This document shows, piece by piece, positions 8,323 to 15,842 of a stretch of DNA of 64,000 nucleotides (positions are counted from its first letter, which is position 1; each line of letters opens with the position of its first letter). Origin of the DNA: Tsukamurella tyrosinosolvens (lineage in GTDB: Bacteria > Actinomycetota > Actinomycetes > Mycobacteriales > Mycobacteriaceae); the NCBI RefSeq assembly GCF_900104775.1, contig NZ_FNSA01000003.1, positions 1,736,001 to 1,800,000 of the forward strand, read 5' to 3'. Below the pieces are notes generated by a model. It saw nothing but the letters and a program-made list of their open reading frames with translations. It was not told the DNA's origin and ran no database searches. The position numbers were made by a program, and so were the translations under genes.

Positions 8323-10023
8323 ATGTCAGAGAACGGTGTGCAGTCCCCATCCCGCTCGGCGCACGAAGCCGGTTTGGTCTCCTATCCCGACGAGTACGTC
8401 GCCCGGTACCGGGCGGACGGTCTGTGGCGCGGCAGGTCGCTGCCCGACGAGCTGACCGACGCGCTCGCGCGGTTCGCCGACCGTCCCGGCCTCGTCACCC
8501 CGGAGGTCAGGTGGACGCACGGCGAGCTGCTCGATCGGGCGCGGGCGTTCGGCGCGGGCCTGCTCGCACGCACCGGCCTGGAGCCGGGGGAGCCGGTCAT
8601 GTTCCAGATGGGGAACGTGGCCGAGACCGTCGTGGCCTACCTGGGCGCCCTGATCGCGGGACTGCGCCCGGTGTGCACCCTCCCGCAGCACGGCGAGCGC
8701 GAGATCGGCCTGCTCGCGCAACACGTCGGCGCCCGCGCGACGATCGTGCAGGCGGACCACGGCACGGGCGAGCCCCTGGCCGTCGCCCGCGCGCTGCACG
8801 ACGCCGGCGCCCTGCCCGTGGTCGTCGTGGCCCGCGGCGACGCGATCGGCGACACCCCCACCATGGAGCGCCTGTCCGCGCTCGGCGCCACCGCCCCCGC
8901 GCCGCCGGCGGTGGATCCCGCGCAGATCGCCGTCTTCCAGCTCTCCGGCGGCACGACGGGCCTGCCCAAAGTGGCGGCCCGGCAGCACGAGGAGTACGTC
9001 CACAACTCGCTCGCCTGGGCGGCGGCGCTCGGCTACGACGGCGACACCAAGCTGCTGTACCCGCTGCCCGTGATGCACAACGCCGGCATCGGCCTGGCAG
9101 TGCAGCCCGCGATCCTCGCCGGAGCCCAGCTGGTGCTCGCCCCGTCCGCACGCACCTCCGACCTGCTCGACCTCATCGCCGCCGAGCGCCCGACGTCGCT
9201 GCCGCTGGTCCCGCCCGCCGTCGCCGTGCGGCTGCTGGAGGATCCGCGCAGTCGCACCACCGACCTGACGTCGATCGTGGACTTCGTGGTCGGCGGACAG
9301 GCACTGCCCGAAGAGGTCTCGGAGCGGCTGCGCGACGAGCTCGGCATCGCGGTCCGGCAGATGTTCGGCATGGCCGAGGGCATGTTCCTGGTGACGCCCG
9401 CCGGCGCCGGCGAGGACGTGCGGCACCACAGCGTGGGTGCACCCGTTTCGCCCGCCGACGAGGTGCGGATCGCGGAGGTGGGCGGCGACGATCCGGTCGC
9501 GCCCGGTGAGATCGGCGAGTTCTGCGCCCGCGGCCCCTACACGATCCGCGGCTACTACCGCGCCGACCGGCACAACCGCGACTCCTTCAGCGCGGACGGC
9601 TTCTACCGGACCGGTGATCTCGCCCGCGCGCACGTGATCGGCGGCGTCACCGTCTACTCCATCGAGGGCCGGATCAAGGACGTGATCAACCGCGGCGTCG
9701 AGAAGATCCATGCCGAGGAGATCGAGGAGGTCATCCTGCGCCACCCCGACGTCGTCAGCGCCGCGCTCGTCGCGATGCCCGACCCGGTGCTCGGTGAACG
9801 CGCCTGCGCCTACCTCATCGTCGACGACGGTGCCGAGGCGCCGACCGTCGCCACCCTCGGCGAATTCCTGCTCGGCCAGGGCCTCGCCAAGTACAAGCTG
9901 CCCGAGCGGATCGAGGTCGTCACCGAGTTCCCTCTCTCCAACGTGGGCAAGGTGTCCAAGAAGGACCTCCGTGAGCGCATAGCGGAGCAGCTCGCCGCCG
10001 ACCAGTCAGCCACCGCCCGATAG
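8323..10023 (+). CDS. Aryl-acid AMP ligase / CoA ligase (EntE/SdgA-like)
   Basis: 566 residues. Adenylation-domain motifs are present: LSGGTTGLPK (ATP loop), VFGMAEGM-type A5 (here MFGMAEGM), YRTGDLA (A7), GRIKDVINRG (A8) and the C-terminal lysine region SNVGKVSKKDL (A10). The pattern RGPYTIRGYYRA and the overall layout resemble 2,3-dihydroxybenzoate-AMP ligases, a family that also contains salicylyl-CoA synthetases. No carrier protein or siderophore gene is nearby, while an FAD hydroxylase follows 9 bp later. Activation of an aromatic acid to its CoA thioester for breakdown is therefore more likely than siderophore synthesis. Confidence 0.85.
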   Translation: MSENGVQSPSRSAHEAGLVSYPDEYVARYRADGLWRGRSLPDELTDALARFADRPGLVTPEVRWTHGELLDRARAFGAGLLARTGLEPGEPVMFQMGNVAETVVAYLGALIAGLRPVCTLPQHGEREIGLLAQHVGARATIVQADHGTGEPLAVARALHDAGALPVVVVARGDAIGDTPTMERLSALGATAPAPPAVDPAQIAVFQLSGGTTGLPKVAARQHEEYVHNSLAWAAALGYDGDTKLLYPLPVMHNAGIGLAVQPAILAGAQLVLAPSARTSDLLDLIAAERPTSLPLVPPAVAVRLLEDPRSRTTDLTSIVDFVVGGQALPEEVSERLRDELGIAVRQMFGMAEGMFLVTPAGAGEDVRHHSVGAPVSPADEVRIAEVGGDDPVAPGEIGEFCARGPYTIRGYYRADRHNRDSFSADGFYRTGDLARAHVIGGVTVYSIEGRIKDVINRGVEKIHAEEIEEVILRHPDVVSAALVAMPDPVLGERACAYLIVDDGAEAPTVATLGEFLLGQGLAKYKLPERIEVVTEFPLSNVGKVSKKDLRERIAEQLAADQSATAR

Positions 10024-10032
10024 GAGACCGCC

Positions 10033-11577
10033 ATGACGACCCGCACCACCCCCGGCCGCACCGTCGCGATCATCGGCGGCGGCCCCGCCGGGCTCGCGGC
10101 CGGACGCCTGATCAAGCTCGCCGACCCGAACGCACTGGTCACCGTGTACGAGCGGACCGACAGCAGCAGCGAGACCTTCGGCTTCGGCGTCGGCCTCACC
10201 GAGGCGACGATGAGCAACCTCGCCAAGGTCGATCCGCAGACCGCGGACCGGATGCGCGAGGTCAGTCACGGCGGTCACTCGCTGGTGCTGCGCACCGATG
10301 CCGGCGACGTCGGCCTGCACGGCGCGCGGAACCTCGCGATCGGCCGGGCCGCCCTCCTCGAGGTGCTCACCAAGGCGGCCCTCGAGGTCGGCGTCGAGAT
10401 CCGTAGCGGCGTGAAGGCCGGCCTCGACGACGTCTCGGCCGACGTGATCGTCGCCGCCGACGGCGCGCGCAGTGCCGTCCGCGACGCCGTGGCGGACGGG
10501 CTGGGCGTGCACGTCGAATACGGCCGCCTGCACTTCATGTGGTGCGGAACCGATTTCGCCGTGGACAACGCCAACTTCACCTGGCGCGGCGAGGGCGACG
10601 AGCTGTTCGTGGTCCATGCGTACCCCTACGCCGACGACCGCAGCACCTTCCTGATCGAGGCCGACGACATCACCTGGGAGGCCGCGGGGCTCGCGGCCAA
10701 CGCCGCGGCAACGCCCGCGGGGGAGTCGGACACCGCGAGCCTGAAGCACCTCGAGCGGGTGTTCGCCCGTGAGCTGAACGGCGGTGAGCTGCTCGCCAAT
10801 CGCACGCGCTGGGCGCAGTTCCCGACGGTGACCCTGGACCGCTGGTCCACCGGCAACGTGGTGCTGATCGGCGACGCGGCGCACACCGCGCATTACACGA
10901 TCGGCTCCGGCACCAAGCTGGCGATCGAGGACTCCATCGCCCTCGCCGCCGCGCTCGCCGCGCACGCCGACACGGACGCGGCCTTCGCCGCCTACGAGGC
11001 CGCCCGCCGCCCCTCGGTGCAGCGGTTCAAGCACCTCGCCGCGCGTTCGCAGAACTGGTGGACCAGCTTCCGCGACCGCGCGGGCGCGGCGCCGGAGGCC
11101 ACCGCACTGTCGTACATGACCCGGGCGGGGAACCTCGGGATCGAGCACTACGCGGCCGAGTTCCCGGAGGCGGCGACCGTCGCGCTGCGCGGCCTCGGCG
11201 CCGAGCCGTCGGCCGACTGGAGCAGCGTCGACGACTGGGTTCTGGACCTGCCTCTGGAGACCGAGGCGCTGCGCGCACCGTCGAAGGTGATCGGCGTCGA
11301 AGCGCTCCAGGAGGCGACCCGGGTCGCGTGGAACGGCGGCGCGGCCTGGGAGGCCGGGCACGACGCCTTCGTCGCGGACGCGGCCACCGCCCCGGGCCCG
11401 GTGGTCGTGGTGGGCGGACCGTCGGACCCCGCGGCGGTGGGGGCGCGGATCGACCTGGCCGAGCGGATCCGCTGGGCGGGCAAGACCGTCGTGGTGGAGG
11501 TCCCGGACTCGCTGCGCGCGGAGGCGGCCGCGGCCGTGGCCGTGGGCCGGGCCGACGCGGTCGTGTTCACGGCGTGA
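10033..11577 (+). CDS. FAD-dependent hydroxylase, salicylyl-CoA 5-hydroxylase-like, with remnant tail
   Basis: 514 residues; AGGAGA overlapping the ligase stop codon serves as ribosome-binding site. Residues about 1-370 form an FAD monooxygenase: IIGGGPAGLAAG, the DGARSAVRDAV motif and GDAAHTAHYTIGSGTK. This pattern is typical of CoA-thioester hydroxylases such as salicylyl-CoA 5-hydroxylase and anthraniloyl-CoA monooxygenase. Some relatives carry a C-terminal old-yellow-enzyme barrel. Here only about 100 extra residues remain, ending GRADAVVF, which resembles the last barrel strand. It probably hydroxylates the CoA thioester made by the preceding enzyme. Confidence 0.8.
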   Translation: MTTRTTPGRTVAIIGGGPAGLAAGRLIKLADPNALVTVYERTDSSSETFGFGVGLTEATMSNLAKVDPQTADRMREVSHGGHSLVLRTDAGDVGLHGARNLAIGRAALLEVLTKAALEVGVEIRSGVKAGLDDVSADVIVAADGARSAVRDAVADGLGVHVEYGRLHFMWCGTDFAVDNANFTWRGEGDELFVVHAYPYADDRSTFLIEADDITWEAAGLAANAAATPAGESDTASLKHLERVFARELNGGELLANRTRWAQFPTVTLDRWSTGNVVLIGDAAHTAHYTIGSGTKLAIEDSIALAAALAAHADTDAAFAAYEAARRPSVQRFKHLAARSQNWWTSFRDRAGAAPEATALSYMTRAGNLGIEHYAAEFPEAATVALRGLGAEPSADWSSVDDWVLDLPLETEALRAPSKVIGVEALQEATRVAWNGGAAWEAGHDAFVADAATAPGPVVVVGGPSDPAAVGARIDLAERIRWAGKTVVVEVPDSLRAEAAAAVAVGRADAVVFTA

Positions 11578-11606
11578 GCGTCCCGGTGGGTGCGCGGGGA
11601 CCGGGA

Positions 11607-11627
11607 TAGGGTCGTCGACATGTCGAC
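11607..11627 (+). promoter_or_regulatory. Leaderless promoter and palindromic operator of the tetR gene
   Basis: TAGGGT (11607-11612) lies 7 nt before the ATG at 11620. A perfect 14-bp palindrome, GTCGACATGTCGAC (11614-11627), straddles the start codon. A repressor bound there would block its own gene, the usual TetR arrangement. The palindrome shares the GT-GA-A---T--AC skeleton with sites at 8305 and 12420. Confidence 0.5.
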
Positions 11628-12312
11628 AGTGGAGAAACCGGGCCGCGGATCGCGGCGGCGGGACCTGATCGTCGGGGACGTGCTGGACGCGGCGACGGAC
11701 CTGTTCGCGGTCAAGGGGTACGACGCGACCAGCCTGCAGGACGTCGCCGACGCGGTGGGGGTCTCGCGGCCGGCGCTGTACCACTACCTCAGCAGCAAGG
11801 AGGACCTGCTGGTCATGCTCGTCGAGCGGGTCTCCAAGGATCTCGCCGACGTGATCGAGGAGCTGCGCAACCGGTCGGACCTGGCTCCGACGGAGAAGAT
11901 CACGCTGCTCACCGAGCAACTGGTCCAGCAGCGCGCCGAGCACCCGAGTCAGTTCCGGATCCTGGACCGGTCCGAGATGATGCTGCCGGAGGAGGCGGGC
12001 GCGGTGCACGCGCGCGCCAAGCGGCAGGTGCTGCGCGAGACGATCGCGATCGTCGAGGAGGGTGTCAAGAAGGGGGAGTTCGTCCCCGTCGACGCCCGCA
12101 CCGCGGCGCTGAGCCTGCTCGGCATGTGCAACTGGGTGGCCTGGTGGGCGCGGCCCGCCGACGCGGTCGAGGTCAAGTCCATCGTGGACACCGTCGCCGC
12201 GCTGGCCCGACGCATGCTGTGCGTTCCGGAGTCCGGCGACGGTGCCTCGGGGCCCGCCGGGCTGCTCTCGGAGATCCGGGACCGCCTGGACCGCCTGGAG
12301 CCGCTGATCTGA
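11620..12312 (+). CDS. TetR-family transcriptional regulator
   Basis: 230 residues. The N-terminal helix-turn-helix (TSLQDVADAVGVSRPALYHYLSS shortened here to its core VSRPALYHY) is typical of TetR repressors, followed by an all-helical ligand domain containing LLGMCNWVAWWARP, a motif common in KstR2/AcrR-like members. It lies in the middle of the aromatic catabolic cluster. It most likely represses that cluster and responds to an acyl- or aryl-CoA intermediate (inference). A terminator-like hairpin follows. Confidence 0.9.
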   Translation: MSTVEKPGRGSRRRDLIVGDVLDAATDLFAVKGYDATSLQDVADAVGVSRPALYHYLSSKEDLLVMLVERVSKDLADVIEELRNRSDLAPTEKITLLTEQLVQQRAEHPSQFRILDRSEMMLPEEAGAVHARAKRQVLRETIAIVEEGVKKGEFVPVDARTAALSLLGMCNWVAWWARPADAVEVKSIVDTVAALARRMLCVPESGDGASGPAGLLSEIRDRLDRLEPLI

Positions 12313-12340
12313 CGTCCGCTCCCACACAACCGAACACGTA

Positions 12341-12367
12341 CTCGCCCGGCCGCATCGGCCGGGCGAG
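12341..12367 (+). terminator. Hairpin after tetR
   Basis: Perfect 11-bp stem CTCGCCCGGCC / GGCCGGGCGAG with a 5-nt loop, starting 29 bp after the tetR stop. No long T-run follows, so termination efficiency is uncertain, as is usual in actinobacteria. Confidence 0.6.
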
Positions 12368-12419
12368 CGGCGTTTCTCGGCGCGGTTTGTGACGGCGGCG
12401 TCGTCGGATGAACATCAGT

Positions 12420-12449
12420 GTTGACAATTTTACAAGCGCGTCGAATACT
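12420..12449 (+). promoter_or_regulatory. Sigma-A-type promoter of the maleate isomerase operon
   Basis: TTGACA (12421-12426) and AATACT (12444-12449) are separated by 17 bp, close to the consensus. The -35 is embedded in GTTGACAATTTTAC (12420-12433), which matches 11 of 14 bases of the site at 8305. The start codon is at 12485, with AGAGGAG before it, so this mRNA has a leader. Confidence 0.65.
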
Positions 12450-12484
12450 GGAGGGGAACGACGAGCCACACGCAGAGGAGCACC

Positions 12485-13255
12485 ATGAGCGCCAAGCCCA
12501 TCCGGATCGGACTGGTCGTCCCCAGTTCGAACGTCACCGTCGAGACCGAGATGCCGCGGATCCTCGGCCGGCACCCGGAGGAGACGTTCACCTTCCACTC
12601 CAGCCGCATGCGGATGCAGACCGTCTCCCCGGAGCAGTTGCGCGCCATGAACGCCCAGCGCGAGCGTTGCGTCATCGAGCTCGGCGATGCGGGCGTCGAC
12701 GCGATGCTGTACGCCTGCCTCGTCGCGATCATGTCCACAGGCCTCGGCGAGCACCACAGCGTGGAGGCGAAGATCGCCGAGCAGCTCTCGGAGGGCGGCA
12801 GCGACGCCCGCGTGCTCTCCAGCGCCGGCGCCCTCGTGGACGCCCTCAGCGACATGGGCGCCACGCGGATCGCCGTCGTCACCCCGTACCTGCGCCCGCT
12901 CGCCGGGCAGGTGATGGCGTACCTCGAGCACGAGGGGCTGACGGTGACCGATTGGCGCGCCCTCGAGGTGGCCGACAACGCCGAGGTCGGCTGCATCCTC
13001 GGTGACCGCGTCATGGAGGCCGCGCGCAGCCTCGACCTCACCGGCGTCGACGTGCTCGTGCTCTCCGCGTGCGTCCAGATGCCCTCGCTCGACCTGGTCC
13101 AGGCCGCCGAGGACGAGTTCGGCATCCCCGTGATCACCGCCGCCACCGCCGGCGCCTACCGCATCCTGCGCTCCGTCGGCGCGACCGTCGACATCCCCGG
13201 CGCCGGCTCGCTGCTGCGCGCCGATGCCGCCGCCCCGGCCGCCGCCGGCGCCTGA
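12485..13255 (+). CDS. Maleate cis-trans isomerase
   Basis: 256 residues. The sequence follows the maleate isomerase / arylmalonate decarboxylase branch of the Asp/Glu racemase superfamily. Cues are VPSSNVTVETEMP at the N-terminus, FHSSRMRMQTVS, the first catalytic Cys in YACLVAIMS and the second in LSACVQMPS, and the end motif VDIPGAGSLL. The enzyme turns maleate into fumarate through a cysteine adduct and is known from nicotinate degradation (NicE/MaiA). Here it starts a four-gene operon with a ring-cleavage-type dioxygenase and a hydrolase, which suggests that the cluster ends in maleate. Confidence 0.9.
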   Translation: MSAKPIRIGLVVPSSNVTVETEMPRILGRHPEETFTFHSSRMRMQTVSPEQLRAMNAQRERCVIELGDAGVDAMLYACLVAIMSTGLGEHHSVEAKIAEQLSEGGSDARVLSSAGALVDALSDMGATRIAVVTPYLRPLAGQVMAYLEHEGLTVTDWRALEVADNAEVGCILGDRVMEAARSLDLTGVDVLVLSACVQMPSLDLVQAAEDEFGIPVITAATAGAYRILRSVGATVDIPGAGSLLRADAAAPAAAGA

Positions 13256-13284
13256 CCACACTCGCCACCGGATAAGGAGAAGAC

Positions 13285-13995
13285 ATGTCCGCCAGCACTT
13301 CCGAGCACCGCGTCCGGGGCGTCGACCACGCCGCCTTTCCGACCTTCGACCCCGTCGGCACCGTGAACTTCTACAACGGCGTGCTCAAGTTCCCCATCGT
13401 CCACTCGATCTGCGCCGCAGGCTGGGGCCCCGAGAACCACCCCGACTTCATCCACTTCTTCTTCGACATCGGCAACGGCGACCGGATGGCGTTCTTCTAC
13501 TACTTCGGGCTCGAGCCCTTCGGCGACCAGACCGCCCCCGGCGACTCCTGGGCGCGCCTTCCCCAGGGCACGCCCGAGTTCTTCAAGAACTCCCGCCACC
13601 TCGCCATCCACGTGGACGGGGAGGAGGACCTGCTGGAGTACCGCCGCCGCCTCGACGCCTCGGACTGGCCGTGCGAGATGCAGGTGATGCACGAGACCAT
13701 CGAGTCGATCTACACCCACGATCCCAACGGCTACATGATCGAGATCACCCGCGCCCTGCGCCCCGTGACGCCCCAGGAGGACCTGGACGCCGCCCTCACC
13801 CTGGAGGCGCTGTGCGACGTGGTCTCGGGCGGCGCACCGTCGATGGACGCGCTCCTGATGCGCAAGGCCGAGCTGATCGTGGAGAAGGCCGAGAGGTGGG
13901 AAGAGCAGCAGCGGGAGCAGGCCGGGCTCGCCGCGACCGGCGATGCGATCGGCGACGCCGCGTGGAACGTCGACGAGGAGGCCGAGGTCCGATGA
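13285..13995 (+). CDS. VOC-fold metal-dependent dioxygenase (glyoxalase/extradiol type)
   Basis: 236 residues; AAGGAG stands before the ATG. Residues about 8-160 form a vicinal-oxygen-chelate domain with a plausible His-His-Glu metal triad: GVDHAAF, RHLAIHVDG and DPNGYMIEITRA. The remaining 75 residues are a helical, acidic extension not usual in this fold. Glyoxalases, extradiol dioxygenases and other lyases share the fold. The setting between a hydroxylase, a hydrolase and a maleate isomerase favours a ring-cleaving dioxygenase. Its stop overlaps the next start (ATGA). Confidence 0.75.
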   Translation: MSASTSEHRVRGVDHAAFPTFDPVGTVNFYNGVLKFPIVHSICAAGWGPENHPDFIHFFFDIGNGDRMAFFYYFGLEPFGDQTAPGDSWARLPQGTPEFFKNSRHLAIHVDGEEDLLEYRRRLDASDWPCEMQVMHETIESIYTHDPNGYMIEITRALRPVTPQEDLDAALTLEALCDVVSGGAPSMDALLMRKAELIVEKAERWEEQQREQAGLAATGDAIGDAAWNVDEEAEVR

Positions 13996-14237
13996 GCCGC
14001 ATCTACGTCCTCGACGTCCCCGAGAACGAGGGCGTCCTCAACGTCGCCGGCGCCGAGCCGCGCAACGAGATCGTGCGGGTCGGTCCGTACTTCCGGATCA
14101 CCCGGCCGGAGGAGATCGCGATCGATCGCCGCGCCACTGGCTGTCGACACGCCGTCTGGTACAGCGCCCTCGCGGGCCTGGAGGACTCGCGCGTCGCGCA
14201 GCACGACAAGGACGCGCTCCGGGTGGTGGACCGGTGA
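13992..14237 (+). CDS. Small 81-residue protein of unknown function
   Basis: Starts at ATG 13992 overlapping the dioxygenase stop (ATGA) and ends in a GTGA overlap with the hydrolase gene, so it is translated as part of the operon. The 81-residue protein begins MSRIYVLDVPENEG, has one cysteine (residue 51, in GCRHAVWYSAL) and no membrane helix. The coupled overlaps on both sides argue that it is real. It may be a subunit or partner of the dioxygenase or hydrolase. I do not recognise the family. Confidence 0.7.
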   Translation: MSRIYVLDVPENEGVLNVAGAEPRNEIVRVGPYFRITRPEEIAIDRRATGCRHAVWYSALAGLEDSRVAQHDKDALRVVDR

Positions 14238-15499
14238 CCACCGCCGAGCGTGCGGGCGCCGCCACCGGCCTCGGCGCGGGCCGCTACCTCGACGCAGAGG
14301 CTGTGCCCGACGGCACCGTCACCACCCCCGTCGAGCTGAGCACCGTCGACGGGGCCAAGGTCGCCGGCCTGCTCCGCACCGTGCCCGGCGCCACTGCCGT
14401 CGCCTTCCTCATGCACCCCCGGCAGGACTTCGCGCACCACGTCCTGGTGCCCGAGTTCCTGCGCCGCGGCGTCGCCGTCTGGACCCAGGGCAGCCGCACC
14501 CAGGGCAACGACCTGACGCTGCTGCACGAACAGGCCCTGCTCGACATGGCCGCCGGCCACGCCCTCCTGCGCGACGAGGGCTTCGCCACCGTGATCGCCG
14601 TCGGCCACTCCGGCGGCGGCGCACTGGCCGCCTTCTACATGGAACAGGCCGGCCTGCCCGCACAGGACCGGCTCGCACGGACCCCGAGCGGCAAGCCCGT
14701 GAAGCTGCGCGACGCGCGGATGCCCGTCCCCGACCTCGCGGTGTTCATGGCGCCGCACCCCGGCCAGGGCGAGCTGCTGCTCCGCATGATCGACCCGTCG
14801 GTCGCCGACGAGGGCGACCCGCGCTCGATCCTGCCCGAGCTCGACCCCTTCGACCCGGACAACGGCTACGCGCCCGCGCCCGCCCCGAGCAGCTACGCGC
14901 CCGAGTTCGTGCAGCGCTACCGCGCGGCGCAGCGCGAGCGGGTGGAGCGGATCGACGCCCTCGCCCGCGAGCGGGTGGCTAGGGCCCGCGCCGCCCAGCA
15001 GCGGTTCGCGGAGTCCGGCGACCCCGCCGACCGGCGCGATGCGCTGGCCACCGAGTTCATCACGGTGCACCGCACCGACGCGGACCTGCGGTGCATGGAT
15101 CCGTCGCTCGACCCGAACGACCGGCCCTACGGCTCGCTGTTCGGATCGCGGCCCGACCTCACCGACTACGGCGTCGTGGGCTTCGGGCGCCTGACCACCC
15201 CGGACGCGTGGCTGTCCACGTGGTCGGCGATCAGTAGCAACGCCGGCTTTCTGCGCTGCGCCCCCGCCGTCACCGTGCCGACCCTGTTCGTCGAGATCAC
15301 CGGCGATCAGGCGTGCTTCCCCGACGACGCCCGCGCGATGGTCGCTGCGTTCGGGACCGACGACGTCGAGCACGTGCGGGTGCGCGGGAAGCACTTCGGC
15401 GCGGCCCTCACCGCGGGCGAGCGGACGGCCGCGGCGCTCGCCGGTGACGAGATCGAGCGCTGGCTCGGGGCTCGGGGGATCGGCACCACGGGCGCATAA
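14234..15499 (+). CDS. Alpha/beta hydrolase of the maleate cluster
   Basis: 421 residues from GTG 14234 (overlapping the previous TGA). The nucleophile elbow is VGHSGGGALAAF (Ser), and late motifs VEITGDQACFPDDA and RVRGKHFGAAL provide the likely acid and His. At 421 residues it is longer than typical C-C hydrolases, with an Arg/Ala-rich helical insertion around residues 215-270. As last gene of the isomerase operon it could hydrolyse the ring-cleavage product or a CoA thioester to release maleate (inference). Confidence 0.75.
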   Translation: MTTAERAGAATGLGAGRYLDAEAVPDGTVTTPVELSTVDGAKVAGLLRTVPGATAVAFLMHPRQDFAHHVLVPEFLRRGVAVWTQGSRTQGNDLTLLHEQALLDMAAGHALLRDEGFATVIAVGHSGGGALAAFYMEQAGLPAQDRLARTPSGKPVKLRDARMPVPDLAVFMAPHPGQGELLLRMIDPSVADEGDPRSILPELDPFDPDNGYAPAPAPSSYAPEFVQRYRAAQRERVERIDALARERVARARAAQQRFAESGDPADRRDALATEFITVHRTDADLRCMDPSLDPNDRPYGSLFGSRPDLTDYGVVGFGRLTTPDAWLSTWSAISSNAGFLRCAPAVTVPTLFVEITGDQACFPDDARAMVAAFGTDDVEHVRVRGKHFGAALTAGERTAAALAGDEIERWLGARGIGTTGA

Positions 15500-15500
15500 T
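15495..15500 (+). promoter_or_regulatory. -10 box for leaderless start of the DGPF gene
   Basis: CATAAT ends 6 nt before the ATG at 15507 and overlaps the hydrolase stop codon. The short gap leaves no room for a Shine-Dalgarno-led leader from this promoter. Confidence 0.4.
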
Positions 15501-15506
15501 CGGAGC

Positions 15507-15842
15507 ATGAAGTACGTGCTGCTGATCTGCGACGACGAGAACGGCTCGCCGACCAACGAGGAGATCGCCGCCGACCCCGCCTATCGCGCCTACGACGAGG
15601 ATCTCCGGCGGCGCGGGGCGATGCTCGGCGGGGCGCGGCTGCGTCCCGTCGCCGACGCCACCACCGTCCGGGTGCGCGGCGGCGAGACCCTCGTCTCCGA
15701 CGGGCCGTTCGCCGAGACCAAGGACGTCGTCGGCGGGATCGACATCATCGAGTGCGCCGACCTCGACGAGGCCCTCGCCATCGCCGCGAACCACCCGTAC
15801 GCGGCCCGCGGGTGCGTCGAGGTCCGGCCCGTCTGGGAATGA
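15507..15842 (+). CDS. DGPF-domain (YCII-related) protein
   Basis: 111 residues: starts MKYVLLICDDENG and contains the hallmark LVSDGPFAETKDVVGG. These small ferredoxin-like proteins are conserved neighbours of ECF42-group sigma factors in many actinobacteria, exactly as here. The biochemical role is unknown. The stop overlaps the sigma factor start (ATGA), so the two are translationally coupled. Confidence 0.9.
   Translation: MKYVLLICDDENGSPTNEEIAADPAYRAYDEDLRRRGAMLGGARLRPVADATTVRVRGGETLVSDGPFAETKDVVGGIDIIECADLDEALAIAANHPYAARGCVEVRPVWE

Noticed and set aside
8323-10023. A siderophore (EntE-type) role for the ligase
   Set aside because: No isochorismate enzymes, carrier domain or iron-transport genes nearby; the context is catabolic.
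10033-11577. The FAD hydroxylase as a frameshifted pseudogene of a longer bifunctional enzyme
   Set aside because: The frame is intact to its stop, and the next gene begins soon after with its own promoter, leaving no room for a missing barrel.
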